From NCBI GenBank assembly GCA_963814875.1, contig CAWFFJ010000014.1:1-55604 (forward strand): a stretch of DNA of 55,604 nucleotides. The letters are read 5' to 3'. The first letter of the stretch is position 1, and each line of letters starts with the position of its first letter. Below are positions 1 through 8,248 of this stretch, in pieces. The notes below the pieces were generated by a model that made no database searches, had not been told where the DNA came from, and was given only the letters and a program-made list of their open reading frames with translations. The DNA comes from CAVSIS01 sp963814875. GTDB taxonomy: Bacteria > Acidobacteriota > Thermoanaerobaculia > Thermoanaerobaculales > Sulfomarinibacteraceae. Both the position numbers and the translations under genes were made by a program.

Positions 1-61
1 TCGGCGAGATGTCGCCCCAGCCGACTTCGGCGGGGCACGGATCCGCGCCGCCGAGCGCCAT
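1..61 (-). CDS. Partial gene start running off the left edge
   Basis: A reading frame opens with ATG (complement of 59-61) and stays open for 20 codons to the window edge, reading MALGGADPCPAEVGWGDISP. An AGGTG sequence lies four bases upstream of the ATG as a possible ribosome site. It lies downstream of the korB terminator in the same direction, so it would be a separate transcription unit. Nothing in 20 residues allows a family call, and a chance open frame is possible. Confidence 0.3.
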   Translation of the reverse strand, partial: MALGGADPCPAEVGWGDISP

Positions 62-71
62 GATTCACCTT

Positions 72-92
72 GGAAAAGGTTTCCTGAGGAAA
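72..92. repeat. Overlapping short palindromes before the left-edge gene
   Basis: TTTCCTGAGGAAA at 80-92 is a perfect odd palindrome centred on G86. The sequence GGAAAAGGTTTCC at 72-84 gives a second, overlapping inverted repeat. They sit 11-31 bases upstream of the putative start codon at 61, where an operator could lie. The A/T-rich composition contrasts with the surroundings. Function is unproven. Confidence 0.3.
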
Positions 93-120
93 AAGACATG
101 TCGCAAAACCAGAACGTCAA

Positions 121-143
121 CAGGGGCGCCTCAGGCGCCCCTG
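121..143 (-). terminator. Terminator hairpin after korB
   Basis: CAGGGGCGCC, loop TCA, GGCGCCCCTG form a perfect 10-bp stem 26 bases past the korB stop codon. There is only a weak T-rich stretch on either side, so it is a strong GC hairpin and not a textbook intrinsic terminator. Its position between korB and the left-edge gene supports transcript termination or 3'-end protection. Confidence 0.6.
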
Positions 144-168
144 TTGGTGGGTTTCTCGGCAGTGTCCG

Positions 169-1050
169 TCAGACCTTGGGAATAAAGGTCTCGAGGATGT
201 CGCGGGTTGAAGGAGCGGGGTGGCCGTTCATCGCTCGCTGCTTGATGCTCTCGAGTCTGTCGACCAGCGATGGCGTCTCGACCTGGTAGAGCACGCCCTG
301 GGTCAGCACGTCGGTCTCGCGGGTGTAGGCGAGCGCGTTCGCGCGGCGGGTCGGGTCGTAGTCCTCGGGCAGGGTGCGGAGCTTCTCCTTCATGGTCTTG
401 AACTGGTTGTCCCCGCGCCATGTGACACAGGGCGACATCACGTTCAGGAACGCGAAGCCGTGGTGTCGCAGCGCACCCTCGACGAGGTCAACGAGGAACT
501 TCAGGTCGCCCGAAAAGCCGCGCGCCACCCAGGTCGCGCCGCACGACATCGCGAGCTCACACGGGTCGACCGACGGCTCGGGGTTACCCCAAAAGGTCGA
601 CTTGGTCTTCTCGCCGGTGGGCGTGGTGGGTGCGACCTGGCCCTTGGTCAAGCCGTAGATCTCGTTGTCCATCAGGATGTAGGTCACGTCGAGGTTGCGC
701 CGGCAGGCGTGCATCAGGTGGTTGCCGCCGATCGCGAGGCCGTCGCCGTCGCCCCCGACCGCGATCACGGTCAGCTCCGGACGTGCGACCTTGACCCCCA
801 TCGCGAGGGTCAGCCCGCGGCCGTGGACGCCGTTGAACCCGTAGGTGTTGACGTATCCAGGCAGGCGCGAGGAACAGCCGATGCCGGACAGCACCACGGT
901 GTTCTCGGGAGCCACCCCAAGCTTGGCGAGAGCGCGGTAGAGCGCACTGAGCACCCCGAAGTCGCCGCAGCCCGGACACCAGACCGGCTTGAGGTCGCTC
1001 TTGTAGTCGCCGGGCTTGAACTGGATGTCCGTCACCGTTGTCGCGTTCAT
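169..1050 (-). CDS. korB: 2-oxoacid:ferredoxin oxidoreductase, beta subunit
   Basis: This is the thiamine-diphosphate-binding subunit of a 2-oxoacid (probably 2-oxoglutarate) ferredoxin oxidoreductase, which decarboxylates the oxoacid to its acyl-CoA and reduces ferredoxin in the cytoplasm. The 293-residue protein starts MNATTVTDIQ and carries the family's CPGCG motif near residues 25-29 and the GDGD ThDP/Mg motif followed by GLAIGGNHLMHACRRN in the middle. Length is normal for a Kor beta subunit. The ATG overlaps the korA stop codon as ATGA, so the two subunits are translationally coupled. Longer upstream reading in this frame is only korA in another frame. Substrate cannot be fixed from sequence; 2-oxoglutarate is the usual one for this two-subunit architecture. 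Confidence 0.93.
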   Translation of the reverse strand: MNATTVTDIQFKPGDYKSDLKPVWCPGCGDFGVLSALYRALAKLGVAPENTVVLSGIGCSSRLPGYVNTYGFNGVHGRGLTLAMGVKVARPELTVIAVGGDGDGLAIGGNHLMHACRRNLDVTYILMDNEIYGLTKGQVAPTTPTGEKTKSTFWGNPEPSVDPCELAMSCGATWVARGFSGDLKFLVDLVEGALRHHGFAFLNVMSPCVTWRGDNQFKTMKEKLRTLPEDYDPTRRANALAYTRETDVLTQGVLYQVETPSLVDRLESIKQRAMNGHPAPSTRDILETFIPKV

Positions 1051-2825
1051 ACCAACACCTCCCGCCGCAGGGCGCCCATCTCCAGGACCTTCTGGATCTT
1101 GTCTTCGATCTCTCCGACGGTGAGGTTCTTGCCGCCCGAGCGTTTGTAGACGAAGGTGTGACCCTCGGGGAGCTCGAGGAAGGTCCGCAGGTACTTGTAG
1201 AACTGGGCCGAGTAGCTGAGCTCGACCACGATGACCTCGCTCACGGTCGCCAGGAACTCCTTGAACTCGTGGTAGGGGAACGGGTACAGCAGCTGCGGTA
1301 CGAAGGCGGCCACCCGCTCGCCGCGCCCGTTGGCCCGCAGCACGGCCTCCTTGACCGGACCCTTGGACGAGCCCCAACAGATCACGCCGACGTCGGCCCG
1401 CTCGGAGCCATAGCGGCGGAAGAAGCTGTAGTCGTCGCGCACGGCGCGCAGCTTGCGGTAGCGCTTGGCGTTCATCTTCTCGTGGGTGAGGAACATCGAG
1501 GACGGTTGGCCGAACTCGTCGTGCTCGAGCCCATTGGTCTGGTACTCGCCGCCCTTCATTCCCGGCCAGGTCATCGGCGAAACCCCGGTCTTGGTGTCGC
1601 GGTAGCGGCGGTAGCCCTCGAGCTCGCCGATGGTCGGCACGCGCCGGCTCTTGACCTCGTGGTCCAGGGTCAGCATCGACAGCGTCTCGCGGCGCTGGGC
1701 GACGAACTGGTCCGAGAGCACGATCACCGGCATCTGCGATTCCTCGGCGATGTTGAACGCGGCCACGGTCGCGTGGAAGCAGTCCTCGACGTCGGACGGC
1801 GCCAGCACCACCCGCGGCGCGTCGCCGTGGGAGCCCCACAGGGCCTGCCACAGGTCCGACTGCTCACTCTTGGTCGGCAGACCTGTTGACGGACCGCCGC
1901 GCTGGACGTCGATGATCACCACCGGCACCTCGGCCATCGAGGCCAGGCCGAGCATCTCGGTCATCAGAGCGAGGCCGGGACCCGAGGTCGCGGTCATCGA
2001 CTTGACGCCGGCGAAGGAGCCGCCGATCACGGCACCGATCGCGGCCAGCTCGTCCTCGGTCTGGACCAGGTAGCCGCCCATCTTGGGCATCCACTCGGAG
2101 AGAAAGTGCAGGATCTCGGACGACGGCGTGATCGGGTACCCGGCGAAGAACCGGCAGCCCGCATGGAGCGCACCGACCGCGCACGCCTCGTTGCCCGACA
2201 TCAGCAGCATCGGCTCCTTCGGCTGGAACTGGAAGCGCTTGCCCGCGGCCTGGTCGCTGATCGTGGCGGCGAAGTCGATTCCGGCTTGGAAGCCCCGCAG
2301 GTTGGCTTCCAGCACCTCGGCCTTCTTCTTCTTGAACTTGCCTTCGACCGCCCGACGCAGTGTCGCCTCGGGGAGCCTGAACATGCCGCTCAGAAGACCG
2401 AGGGTCACGATGTTCTTGGCCAGAGTCGTGCCGGCGGTGTCCTTCGCAAGCTGGATGAACGGGACCGGGACCCAGCGGACGGTATCCTCGACTCCGAGAT
2501 CGATCTGGTCGTGCGGCTTCTCGTCGGTCGCCTCGAAGATCACGATCGCGTCGGAGGCGCACACGAGCTCACCGCGGAAACGGGCGAAGTCCGCCCAGTT
2601 GAACACCACCAGGACGTCGATCTCATCGCCCTGGGAGTAGATCGGGTCGGAACTGATACGGACGGTGCACGACGACTCGCCACCCCGGATCTGCGGGCCG
2701 TATGCCTCGACCTTCATCACGTTGAGGCCCTCGCGGGCCGCACCCTGGGCGATCATGTCGCCCATGGTGACCACGCCGTCGCCGCCCGAGCCCACCATGG
2801 CGATCGTCAGGTCCCGTACAGGCAT
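1047..2825 (-). CDS. korA: 2-oxoacid:ferredoxin oxidoreductase, fused gamma-alpha subunit
   Basis: This is the partner of korB. Residues 1 to about 190 are the gamma domain, with the GSGGDGVVTMGDMIAQGA and YGPQIRGGESSC motifs; the rest is the alpha domain, with YPITPSSE and the GGPSTGLPT loop. The gamma-alpha fusion is typical of KorA in many aerobes and facultative anaerobes. The ATG at 2825 is chosen because GGGAGGAG lies just upstream and the protein then opens MPVRDLTIAMVGSGGDG, directly on the conserved motif; a more upstream in-frame start would add 21 unconserved residues. No ferredoxin-like delta subunit is adjacent, so an external ferredoxin must accept the electrons. It is 592 residues long. 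Confidence 0.93.
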   Translation of the reverse strand: MPVRDLTIAMVGSGGDGVVTMGDMIAQGAAREGLNVMKVEAYGPQIRGGESSCTVRISSDPIYSQGDEIDVLVVFNWADFARFRGELVCASDAIVIFEATDEKPHDQIDLGVEDTVRWVPVPFIQLAKDTAGTTLAKNIVTLGLLSGMFRLPEATLRRAVEGKFKKKKAEVLEANLRGFQAGIDFAATISDQAAGKRFQFQPKEPMLLMSGNEACAVGALHAGCRFFAGYPITPSSEILHFLSEWMPKMGGYLVQTEDELAAIGAVIGGSFAGVKSMTATSGPGLALMTEMLGLASMAEVPVVIIDVQRGGPSTGLPTKSEQSDLWQALWGSHGDAPRVVLAPSDVEDCFHATVAAFNIAEESQMPVIVLSDQFVAQRRETLSMLTLDHEVKSRRVPTIGELEGYRRYRDTKTGVSPMTWPGMKGGEYQTNGLEHDEFGQPSSMFLTHEKMNAKRYRKLRAVRDDYSFFRRYGSERADVGVICWGSSKGPVKEAVLRANGRGERVAAFVPQLLYPFPYHEFKEFLATVSEVIVVELSYSAQFYKYLRTFLELPEGHTFVYKRSGGKNLTVGEIEDKIQKVLEMGALRREVLV

Positions 2826-2937
2826 CCTCGCGCTCCTCCCTTCGCGGCCTCGCGCCGCATCGGCAGATTGTGAACTCCACGCCGGCAAATGTCCATGCTG
2901 CTGGGGCGGTTTGACTTGAGACCCAGTTCCAGCCCTT

Positions 2938-4605
2938 TCAACCGCCGAGGCCCGTCAACGGGTACTCGGGATCGACGTCCACCGGGATATCGGAGAGACC
3001 GTCGAGAATCGTCTGCATCGCCGGCGGCACGGTCCCGTACTTCGCGACGAGCGCTTTGGCGCCACTGTAATCGCCTCGCGCCTGCACCATGAGGAGCACG
3101 TGAGCGAGCTCGCGGATCGCCTCCGGGAAGCGCTCGGGCACCGGTCGCAGGCGTCCCTGGGCAGTGACCTCGAGCGCACCCTTTTCGAGCAAGAAGCTGG
3201 CCTGCATCACGACCCCGAGTCCATGCGCCTCGGTGGTGCCGAAGCGGGCGCTGCGGAACAGCCCGGCAGTGTAGGTCCAGGGCAGGGACTGGAGGATCGC
3301 CGCGTCCATCACACCCTTGTTGGCGAGGGCGTAGATGTCGTAGACCCCGAGCACGTCCGCCTTCGCCTCCTCGAGCGCCGAGTACAGGTCCTTGAGCTCG
3401 AGCCGGACCTCGGTGACGCGGCCGTCGACGGTGATCCGTCCCGGGCCGAGACCGTGCGAGAGCTCGTGGTGGAGCGTGAACTGGTAGTAGGCCTCGAAGC
3501 CGAGCCGGTCGAGCTCGTCCGCGGGCAGAACGCGGGCCGCGATCGGCGTCAGGATGGCGTCGAACTTGGCGCGCATCATGTTCTTGAGCAGGACCTTCTT
3601 GGAGCCTTTGGCCTCGCGGACGCGCTCGTCGTTGGGCAGGTTGAAGGCCAGGGTCTGGACTCCGGCGCGGGCGTCGCCGGCGGTCAGCACCTCGTCGGCG
3701 ACGTGGATCGGCGACTCGGTGCCACGCTCGAAGTTCTTGTCCTCGTCCGGGATCGGCAGGTTGCGCTCGAGGAATGGCAGCTCACTCTTGAACAGCGCCA
3801 GGCGCGCGGAGTCCTCCGGCTGGGTGACACAGAGAAACGCCTCGAACGCCGCCTTGTACCCGTACAGCCGGTCCTCGTAGGTCTCATACGGGCCGATCAC
3901 GACCTCGATGTCGGAGTCAAGGTCCATCCAGGCGACGTCCGACTCGTAGGAGTCGTCGCTTGAAAACGCGTCCGCGCGCAGCTCGAGGAAGTGCTTGAGG
4001 CTCGCGTTGTCGGTAGCGGCCGCGGCCGCTCGAAGGTGGCCTGCGGCCTGCTCGAGCTGCTCCCGGTAGGCCTCGCGATAGGGTACCGCGACGAGGCCGG
4101 ACGGAGCCCGGCGAATGACCGTGGTGAGCGAGGTGAAGGCTGGCCGGTCATCGGGGTGTGCGGTCAACCAGGCGTCGAACTCGGCCGCGGTCATGTCTTC
4201 TGGGTAGAAGCCCGCACCCTCCGGGTGCGGCTGATGACCCAGGAAGGGCTCGAACGCGGCGAGACGATCCCACGGTCCGTACATGATCCGGTAGTAGTCC
4301 TTCGCCGCCTGCGCATCGGCCCCGGTCAGCGCCGCGACCTTCGGCGCAAAGGCGGGATTGCCGGCCCATGCCTGGCGGAGGAAGATCTGGTCGACGACGC
4401 GGGCCGCATCGACCAGGTGACGCATCGCCTCGAGGTCGCCGGGGGCGAGCCGGGACAGGTCGGCGTCCAGGGTCATCGGGACAAACTGCGCGCGGCGGGC
4501 GACGATATCGTCGGCCACCACGAGCGGCGGGGTTGGGGTGGCCCGCTCGCTGCAGGCGACGGTGAGCGCGGCGACGGCGAGGGTCAGGGCTGCCTCACGC
4601 CACAT
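2938..4605 (-). CDS. M49-like (dipeptidyl-peptidase III-related) zinc metallohydrolase, lipoprotein
   Basis: A 555-residue exported protein. The N-terminus is a lipoprotein signal with lipobox LTVAC (Cys18), so it is probably anchored on the periplasmic side. A zinc-binding HELSH motif lies at about residues 380-384 inside TLHHELSHGLGPG, with a second metal-site helix EEAKAD at about 412-417. This arrangement is that of the dipeptidyl-peptidase III (M49) superfamily, but the motif has the short HExxH spacing and not the HExxGH of classical DPP III; the C-terminal half of plant Nudix hydrolase 3-like proteins has a similar form. AGGAGG precedes the ATG. The true substrate is unknown. It stands 112 bases downstream of korA's start and 16 bases after the next gene, in the same direction. 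Confidence 0.75.
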   Translation of the reverse strand: MWREAALTLAVAALTVACSERATPTPPLVVADDIVARRAQFVPMTLDADLSRLAPGDLEAMRHLVDAARVVDQIFLRQAWAGNPAFAPKVAALTGADAQAAKDYYRIMYGPWDRLAAFEPFLGHQPHPEGAGFYPEDMTAAEFDAWLTAHPDDRPAFTSLTTVIRRAPSGLVAVPYREAYREQLEQAAGHLRAAAAATDNASLKHFLELRADAFSSDDSYESDVAWMDLDSDIEVVIGPYETYEDRLYGYKAAFEAFLCVTQPEDSARLALFKSELPFLERNLPIPDEDKNFERGTESPIHVADEVLTAGDARAGVQTLAFNLPNDERVREAKGSKKVLLKNMMRAKFDAILTPIAARVLPADELDRLGFEAYYQFTLHHELSHGLGPGRITVDGRVTEVRLELKDLYSALEEAKADVLGVYDIYALANKGVMDAAILQSLPWTYTAGLFRSARFGTTEAHGLGVVMQASFLLEKGALEVTAQGRLRPVPERFPEAIRELAHVLLMVQARGDYSGAKALVAKYGTVPPAMQTILDGLSDIPVDVDPEYPLTGLGG

Positions 4606-4621
4606 GGGTCCTCCTCTCGGA

Positions 4622-5938
4622 TCAGGGTACGGCCTCGGGTCCCGCCGAAGCCTCAGGCTCGGACGGCGAGCACGCGACGATGACGAAGTCCCGCGGCCCG
4701 TTGAGCAGCTCGTCGAGGCGGGCCAGGGCGCGATCCAATTCCAAGGCCAGGGCCTCCACCTCGGGAGACGCCTCGGGACGCGGGGGACGATCGGCGGGCA
4801 AAAGCTGCTGCTCAGCCGGGAACGGATGCAGCCAGCCCCGTCGGGAGACCTCGAGGCCGCTCGCGGTCAGGAAGAGCTCGAGGGTCTCAGGCATCAGTGG
4901 TCGCTGGTGGGTGGGGTCGAGCCAGTAGAGGCTGGCGCCGACCCGCAACGAGTGCGGGTTGGGGGACTCGACGACGAGCACGCCGCCAGGCGCGAGCACC
5001 CGGCGGATCTCGCCGAGCGTGGCCAGCAGCTCCGGTGCCGGCAGGTGCTCCAAGACGTGGATCGCGCTCACCGCGCCCCGCGACCGCGCAGGCTGTTCGC
5101 GCAGGAAGGCGAGCAGATCGCCCTCGTGGACCGCGAGCCCGCGCCGTCTCGCCGCCCCGGCCAGGGCCGGGTCGGCCTCGACGCCTTGCGCGGGCACACC
5201 GGCCTCGCGGAGGAGATCGAGCAGCTCGCCGCGCCCGCAGCCAAGGTCGAGGACCGGGGGATGCGCGGTGAGCTCGGTCAGGTGATACTCGAGGCGGTGG
5301 CGGATCTCGCCCTCGCTGCCTCGTAACGCAGCCACCAGGTGTGGCTGGATCTCGGCAAGTGCCTGGGCGAGGTCCTCCTCGTCGGGTGACGCGACGGGCA
5401 GCGGTAGCGGCTCGCGCCGTAGGCTGCGCTCAAGGAGGGAAGCGGTCTCGTCGATCTCACCGGCAAGCCTCTCCACCAGGACGTCGACCTTGCCAGCAAG
5501 AGCTGGAAGCTGGCGATCGCGCAGACGCTCGAGCTCCGCGACGAGTTCTCCCTGGGTTACAGCGACCCAGTCCAGCCGACTCTCGAGCACTGCCTCCCAG
5601 TTGGGCCGCAGACGCTCGATGTCCCCCTGCAGAACCCGCAGCTCTCGCTCGAGTGCGTCCGCTCGCAGCGCGAGGGCGTGATCGCGCTCACGGGTTTCGC
5701 GCACCACGCTCGAGAGTCCGGCGGCGAGCGCGTCGTGTGCGGCCGCGGCATCTTCCGCGGTAGCACGAACGCGCTCATCGACCTGACGGACAGTGGCGAC
5801 CAGCCACCGGATCCGCGCCGCCAGCGCACGCGGGTGGAGCAACCAACCAAACCAGCTGTGCGTCCACTCCGGGTCAGGGGCCGCCCCGGCGCCCGGCGGC
5901 ACCCCTTCCGGGGACTCGGCGCCGCGCCCGGATTCCAC
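4622..5938 (-). CDS. Class I SAM-dependent methyltransferase with N-terminal coiled coil
   Basis: The C-terminal half is a Rossmann-fold methyltransferase: motif I VLDLGCGRGELLDLL, an acidic residue at the end of strand 2 (GVEADP), then HVLEHLPAPE and a GGVLVVESPNP strand, as in UbiG/Methyltransf_11/23 enzymes. Before it lie roughly 170 residues rich in Glu, Arg and Leu heptads, predicted coiled coil, after a WFGWLLHPRALAARIRWL segment that may be amphipathic. This layout resembles O-antigen or polysaccharide-modifying methyltransferases with coiled-coil spacers, but the acceptor is unknown. The GTG at 5938 is chosen because it follows the rplI stop by seven bases and a GGAGG lies 12 bases upstream; an ATG at 6007 inside rplI is possible but less likely. 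Confidence 0.78.
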   Translation of the reverse strand: MESGRGAESPEGVPPGAGAAPDPEWTHSWFGWLLHPRALAARIRWLVATVRQVDERVRATAEDAAAAHDALAAGLSSVVRETRERDHALALRADALERELRVLQGDIERLRPNWEAVLESRLDWVAVTQGELVAELERLRDRQLPALAGKVDVLVERLAGEIDETASLLERSLRREPLPLPVASPDEEDLAQALAEIQPHLVAALRGSEGEIRHRLEYHLTELTAHPPVLDLGCGRGELLDLLREAGVPAQGVEADPALAGAARRRGLAVHEGDLLAFLREQPARSRGAVSAIHVLEHLPAPELLATLGEIRRVLAPGGVLVVESPNPHSLRVGASLYWLDPTHQRPLMPETLELFLTASGLEVSRRGWLHPFPAEQQLLPADRPPRPEASPEVEALALELDRALARLDELLNGPRDFVIVACSPSEPEASAGPEAVP

Positions 5939-5945
5939 GTCGCGA

Positions 5946-6470
5946 CTAAGCCTCCGCAGTTGCGTCGGCTTCGCTCTCGGCGGCCTGAGCGGTGGGCTCC
6001 GCGGCAACCGGGCTCACCGGCTTCTCACCCGGACGCACGACGTCGAAAGGAACCGTCACCTTGATGGCGCGGTGGATGTGGACCTGGACCTCGAATCGCC
6101 CGAGGACCTTGATCGGATCGTCGAGCAGCACCCTGCGACGGTCGATCTCGTAGCCTTTGTCGGCCAGCGCTTTTGCAATGTCGGCCGAGGTCACCGAGCC
6201 GAACAAGACGTCCCGCTCGCCGGCACGACGTTCGAACATGAGCTCGACGCCGTCGAGCTCATGAGCCGCCTTCTCGGCGGCGCTGCGGCGCTTGAGGTCG
6301 AGCGCCTCCCAGTGGGTCTGCTCCTGCTCGAAGCGGCGCCGGTTGCCGGCGCTGTCGAGATAGGCAAGACCCTTTGGAATCAGGTAGTTGCGAGCATAGC
6401 CCGACTTGACCTCGACGGTGTCTCCGCGCTCACCGACGTGCTCGACGTAGTCGTTCAGAATGACCTTCAT
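5946..6470 (-). CDS. rplI: 50S ribosomal protein bL9
   Basis: A 174-residue protein beginning MKVILNDYVEHVGERGDTVEVK, the conserved N-terminal domain of bL9 that binds 23S rRNA, joined by the long helix to a C-terminal domain (GSVTSADIAKAL and RAIKVTVPFDVV). An Ala/Glu-rich tail of about 25 residues follows, slightly longer than usual (about 150 residues). GGGAGG lies six bases before the ATG. It is the last ribosomal gene of the rpsF-rpsR-DUF2232-rplI operon and its start overlaps the DUF2232 stop as ATGA. Confidence 0.97.
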   Translation of the reverse strand: MKVILNDYVEHVGERGDTVEVKSGYARNYLIPKGLAYLDSAGNRRRFEQEQTHWEALDLKRRSAAEKAAHELDGVELMFERRAGERDVLFGSVTSADIAKALADKGYEIDRRRVLLDDPIKVLGRFEVQVHIHRAIKVTVPFDVVRPGEKPVSPVAAEPTAQAAESEADATAEA

Positions 6471-7444
6471 ACGTTCCTCCCGTCGGGGTTTGCCCGCGGT
6501 CTGAGATTGGCAAAGCTGTCCGCGACGCCGAGCGCCGCCACCATAAAGACCAGCGGCACCTGAAGACAGAGCAGGACAACCGCCCAGCGTACCAGCCACC
6601 CGCGGCCGACGAGCCTCGCGAGGTGGGCTCGGATCATAGCCAAGCCTTGGGTGAAATACAAGATGAGCACCGCGACCAAGAGGTTCACTGCAACCCAGCG
6701 CCAGGTCCCCGCCAGCACCAGCGTCCCTGCTCCAGTGACGACGAACGCCGCTGCCAGCCACTCGTCGTTGCGCCAGCGCTCGAACGGTTCGACCGGCAGC
6801 GGAAATCCGAGCAGGGGCAGTCGCGAGCGCAGCCAGAACAGGACCGCCACCAGGTAGGCGACGATCATCGACGGCAGGCCCCAGGCGACCGCCCGTTCGA
6901 ACACGGCGACGGTCTGGGCGGCCTGGCTGCGCGAGATGTTCATGCCCTCGTAGAAGGCCTCGAGATGGGCACTCGCCTGGCGCAGGCCCGCAGTCACACC
7001 TGCGACCGGCCCCTGGGGCCAGACGGATGCGATCACCACCGTCATCGAGAGCACGGCGACCGAGGCGGTGGCGACCGCCATCCAGCGGCCATCGCTCGCC
7101 CCGCTCCATCGCCACGCCTCAATCGAGACCGCGGGCAGAACGACCACCAGCAGGTACCCCACGAGCACTGCGAACGCGTTGACGGCATCCCCGCTGATCG
7201 AGGTCGCGACGACGGCTCCGGCGAGGAGGGCGACCACCCAACCCCACGCGGCGACCGATCGTCTTCCGGACGCCGCCAGCTGGACCACGGGGATCGCGCC
7301 GAGGGGGGCGATCAGCAGGCCGAAGAACGGCAGGAAGACCAGGCTGCCGGCGAGCAGCAGCGAGACCGCACCCGCGGCGACCGCACCGAGACGGGGGGGG
7401 CGAGACATCGCCCCGGCCGCTCGACCGGGGGCGGGATCGGACAC
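6467..7444 (-). CDS. DUF2232 / YybS-like integral membrane protein
   Basis: A 325-residue protein with about eight hydrophobic segments (for example SLLLAGSLVFLPFFGLLIAP and VVVLPAVSIEAW) and short Arg-rich loops, matching the DUF2232 (YybS-like) family that is commonly encoded between rpsR and rplI in diverse bacteria. Its biochemical role is not established; it is an inner-membrane protein. The GTG start at 7444 has GGAG seven bases upstream, and the gene ends in an ATGA overlap with rplI, showing translational coupling. The family call rests on membrane topology and the diagnostic gene position. Confidence 0.82.
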   Translation of the reverse strand: MSDPAPGRAAGAMSRPPRLGAVAAGAVSLLLAGSLVFLPFFGLLIAPLGAIPVVQLAASGRRSVAAWGWVVALLAGAVVATSISGDAVNAFAVLVGYLLVVVLPAVSIEAWRWSGASDGRWMAVATASVAVLSMTVVIASVWPQGPVAGVTAGLRQASAHLEAFYEGMNISRSQAAQTVAVFERAVAWGLPSMIVAYLVAVLFWLRSRLPLLGFPLPVEPFERWRNDEWLAAAFVVTGAGTLVLAGTWRWVAVNLLVAVLILYFTQGLAMIRAHLARLVGRGWLVRWAVVLLCLQVPLVFMVAALGVADSFANLRPRANPDGRNV

Positions 7445-7469
7445 GCGCAGCTCCAGGCAGGGACCCGGG

Positions 7470-7703
7470 TCAGTCGCCGACGTAGCGCATCAGCGCCATG
7501 AAGCGCGCGCGCTTGATGGCTCGGCCGAGTTTGTGCTGGAACGCCGGATTGGTCCCGGTCACGCGCCGCGGCAGAATCTTGCCGTTGGTCGGCGTGTACT
7601 CGCGCAGCAGATCGACATCCTTGTAGTCGATGTAGCCGATCTTGTCGACGGTGAAACGGCAGATCTTCGCGCGACGGCGGAAGCGCCTCTTGCGCCCGGT
7701 CAT
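7470..7703 (-). CDS. rpsR: 30S ribosomal protein bS18
   Basis: A 77-residue bS18. It starts MTGRKRRFRRRAKICRF and contains the conserved IDYKDVDLLREYTPTNGKILPRRVTGT core and a C-terminal RAIKRARFMALM helix that pairs with bS6 in the 30S platform. An upstream in-frame GTG at 7721 overlaps the rpsF stop, but the ATG at 7703 gives the normal family length and has GAGAGG about nine bases upstream. It lies between rpsF and DUF2232 in the usual order. Confidence 0.96.
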   Translation of the reverse strand: MTGRKRRFRRRAKICRFTVDKIGYIDYKDVDLLREYTPTNGKILPRRVTGTNPAFQHKLGRAIKRARFMALMRYVGD

Positions 7704-7717
7704 GGGGGCGGATCCTC

Positions 7718-8113
7718 TCACTGGTCAACCTCCGAAGTGTCGCGCTCGGCCGCAGCAGCCGCCTTGGCGGCCTTGTGTTCAGCCTTGGCCTGTTGCTGAC
7801 GATCCATCTTGTGCTTGCGCTTGAGCTCGCGATCCAGGTTGAGGATCAGCGAACGCATCACCAAGTCGTTGGTCCGCAGCTCGAAGTTGAGCTTGGAGAT
7901 GACCTCCCCACCCACGTTGAACTTCCAGAACTGATAGGTTCCGTAGTTCTTCTTGCGGATCGGGTAGGCAAGTTGACGGCGGCCCCAGACATCCTTGTCG
8001 ACCACCTCGCCGCCGGCTGAGGTGATGATGGTTTCGAGGCGCTCGAGGGCCTGTGTCTCTTCCTCGGTCGTCGCCTCGGGGTCGAGAATGACACCGAGCT
8101 CGAACAGCGGCAT
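7718..8113 (-). CDS. rpsF: 30S ribosomal protein bS6
   Basis: A 131-residue bS6 with the alpha/beta core (ELGVILDPEATTEEE, the GGEVVDKDVWGRRQLAYPI strand, KKNYGTYQFWKF) and the RSLILNLDRELK region that contacts bS18, followed by a Lys/Ala/Glu-rich tail of about 30 residues, as in many long bS6 proteins. AGGAGGAG lies just upstream of the ATG. It is the first gene of the operon, and a good promoter sits about 80 bases upstream. Confidence 0.96.
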   Translation of the reverse strand: MPLFELGVILDPEATTEEETQALERLETIITSAGGEVVDKDVWGRRQLAYPIRKKNYGTYQFWKFNVGGEVISKLNFELRTNDLVMRSLILNLDRELKRKHKMDRQQQAKAEHKAAKAAAAAERDTSEVDQ

Positions 8114-8170
8114 ATCGCTCCTCCTGGCCTTCGGCCCCGGATCGCCCGCCCGGGGCGAGGAGTGGTGAGT

Positions 8171-8185
8171 CCCGGTTCGACCGGG
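8171..8185 (-). promoter_or_regulatory. Hairpin at the 5' end of the rpsF mRNA leader
   Basis: CCCGGT-TCG-ACCGGG is a perfect 6-bp stem. It begins about where transcription from the neighbouring promoter should start, and the leader to the rpsF ATG is about 70 bases with a second small GGCC-GAA-GGCC hairpin close to the ribosome site. In other bacteria the bS6:bS18 complex represses this operon by binding its leader; whether this leader has that binding site cannot be judged by eye. Confidence 0.4.
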
Positions 8186-8192
8186 CCGACGC

Positions 8193-8220
8193 AGTGTAGC
8201 GATTTCTCGTCGAAATGCAA
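8193..8220 (-). promoter_or_regulatory. Sigma70-type promoter of the rpsF operon
   Basis: On the minus strand a -35 TTGCAT (8215-8220) and a -10 TACACT (8193-8198) are separated by 16 bases, both close to consensus and notably A/T-rich in this GC-rich DNA. The start point should fall near 8186, giving a leader of about 70 bases. It is well placed to drive rpsF, rpsR, DUF2232, rplI and perhaps the methyltransferase behind them. Confidence 0.7.
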
Positions 8221-8248
8221 GCCCCAGGAGATCGTACCGCCCGGGCGG

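Noticed and set aside
220..1149. Long open frames on the strand opposite korA and korB
   Set aside because: They mirror highly conserved coding sequence in GC-rich DNA and have no recognisable motif or ribosome site; the minus-strand genes explain the region completely.
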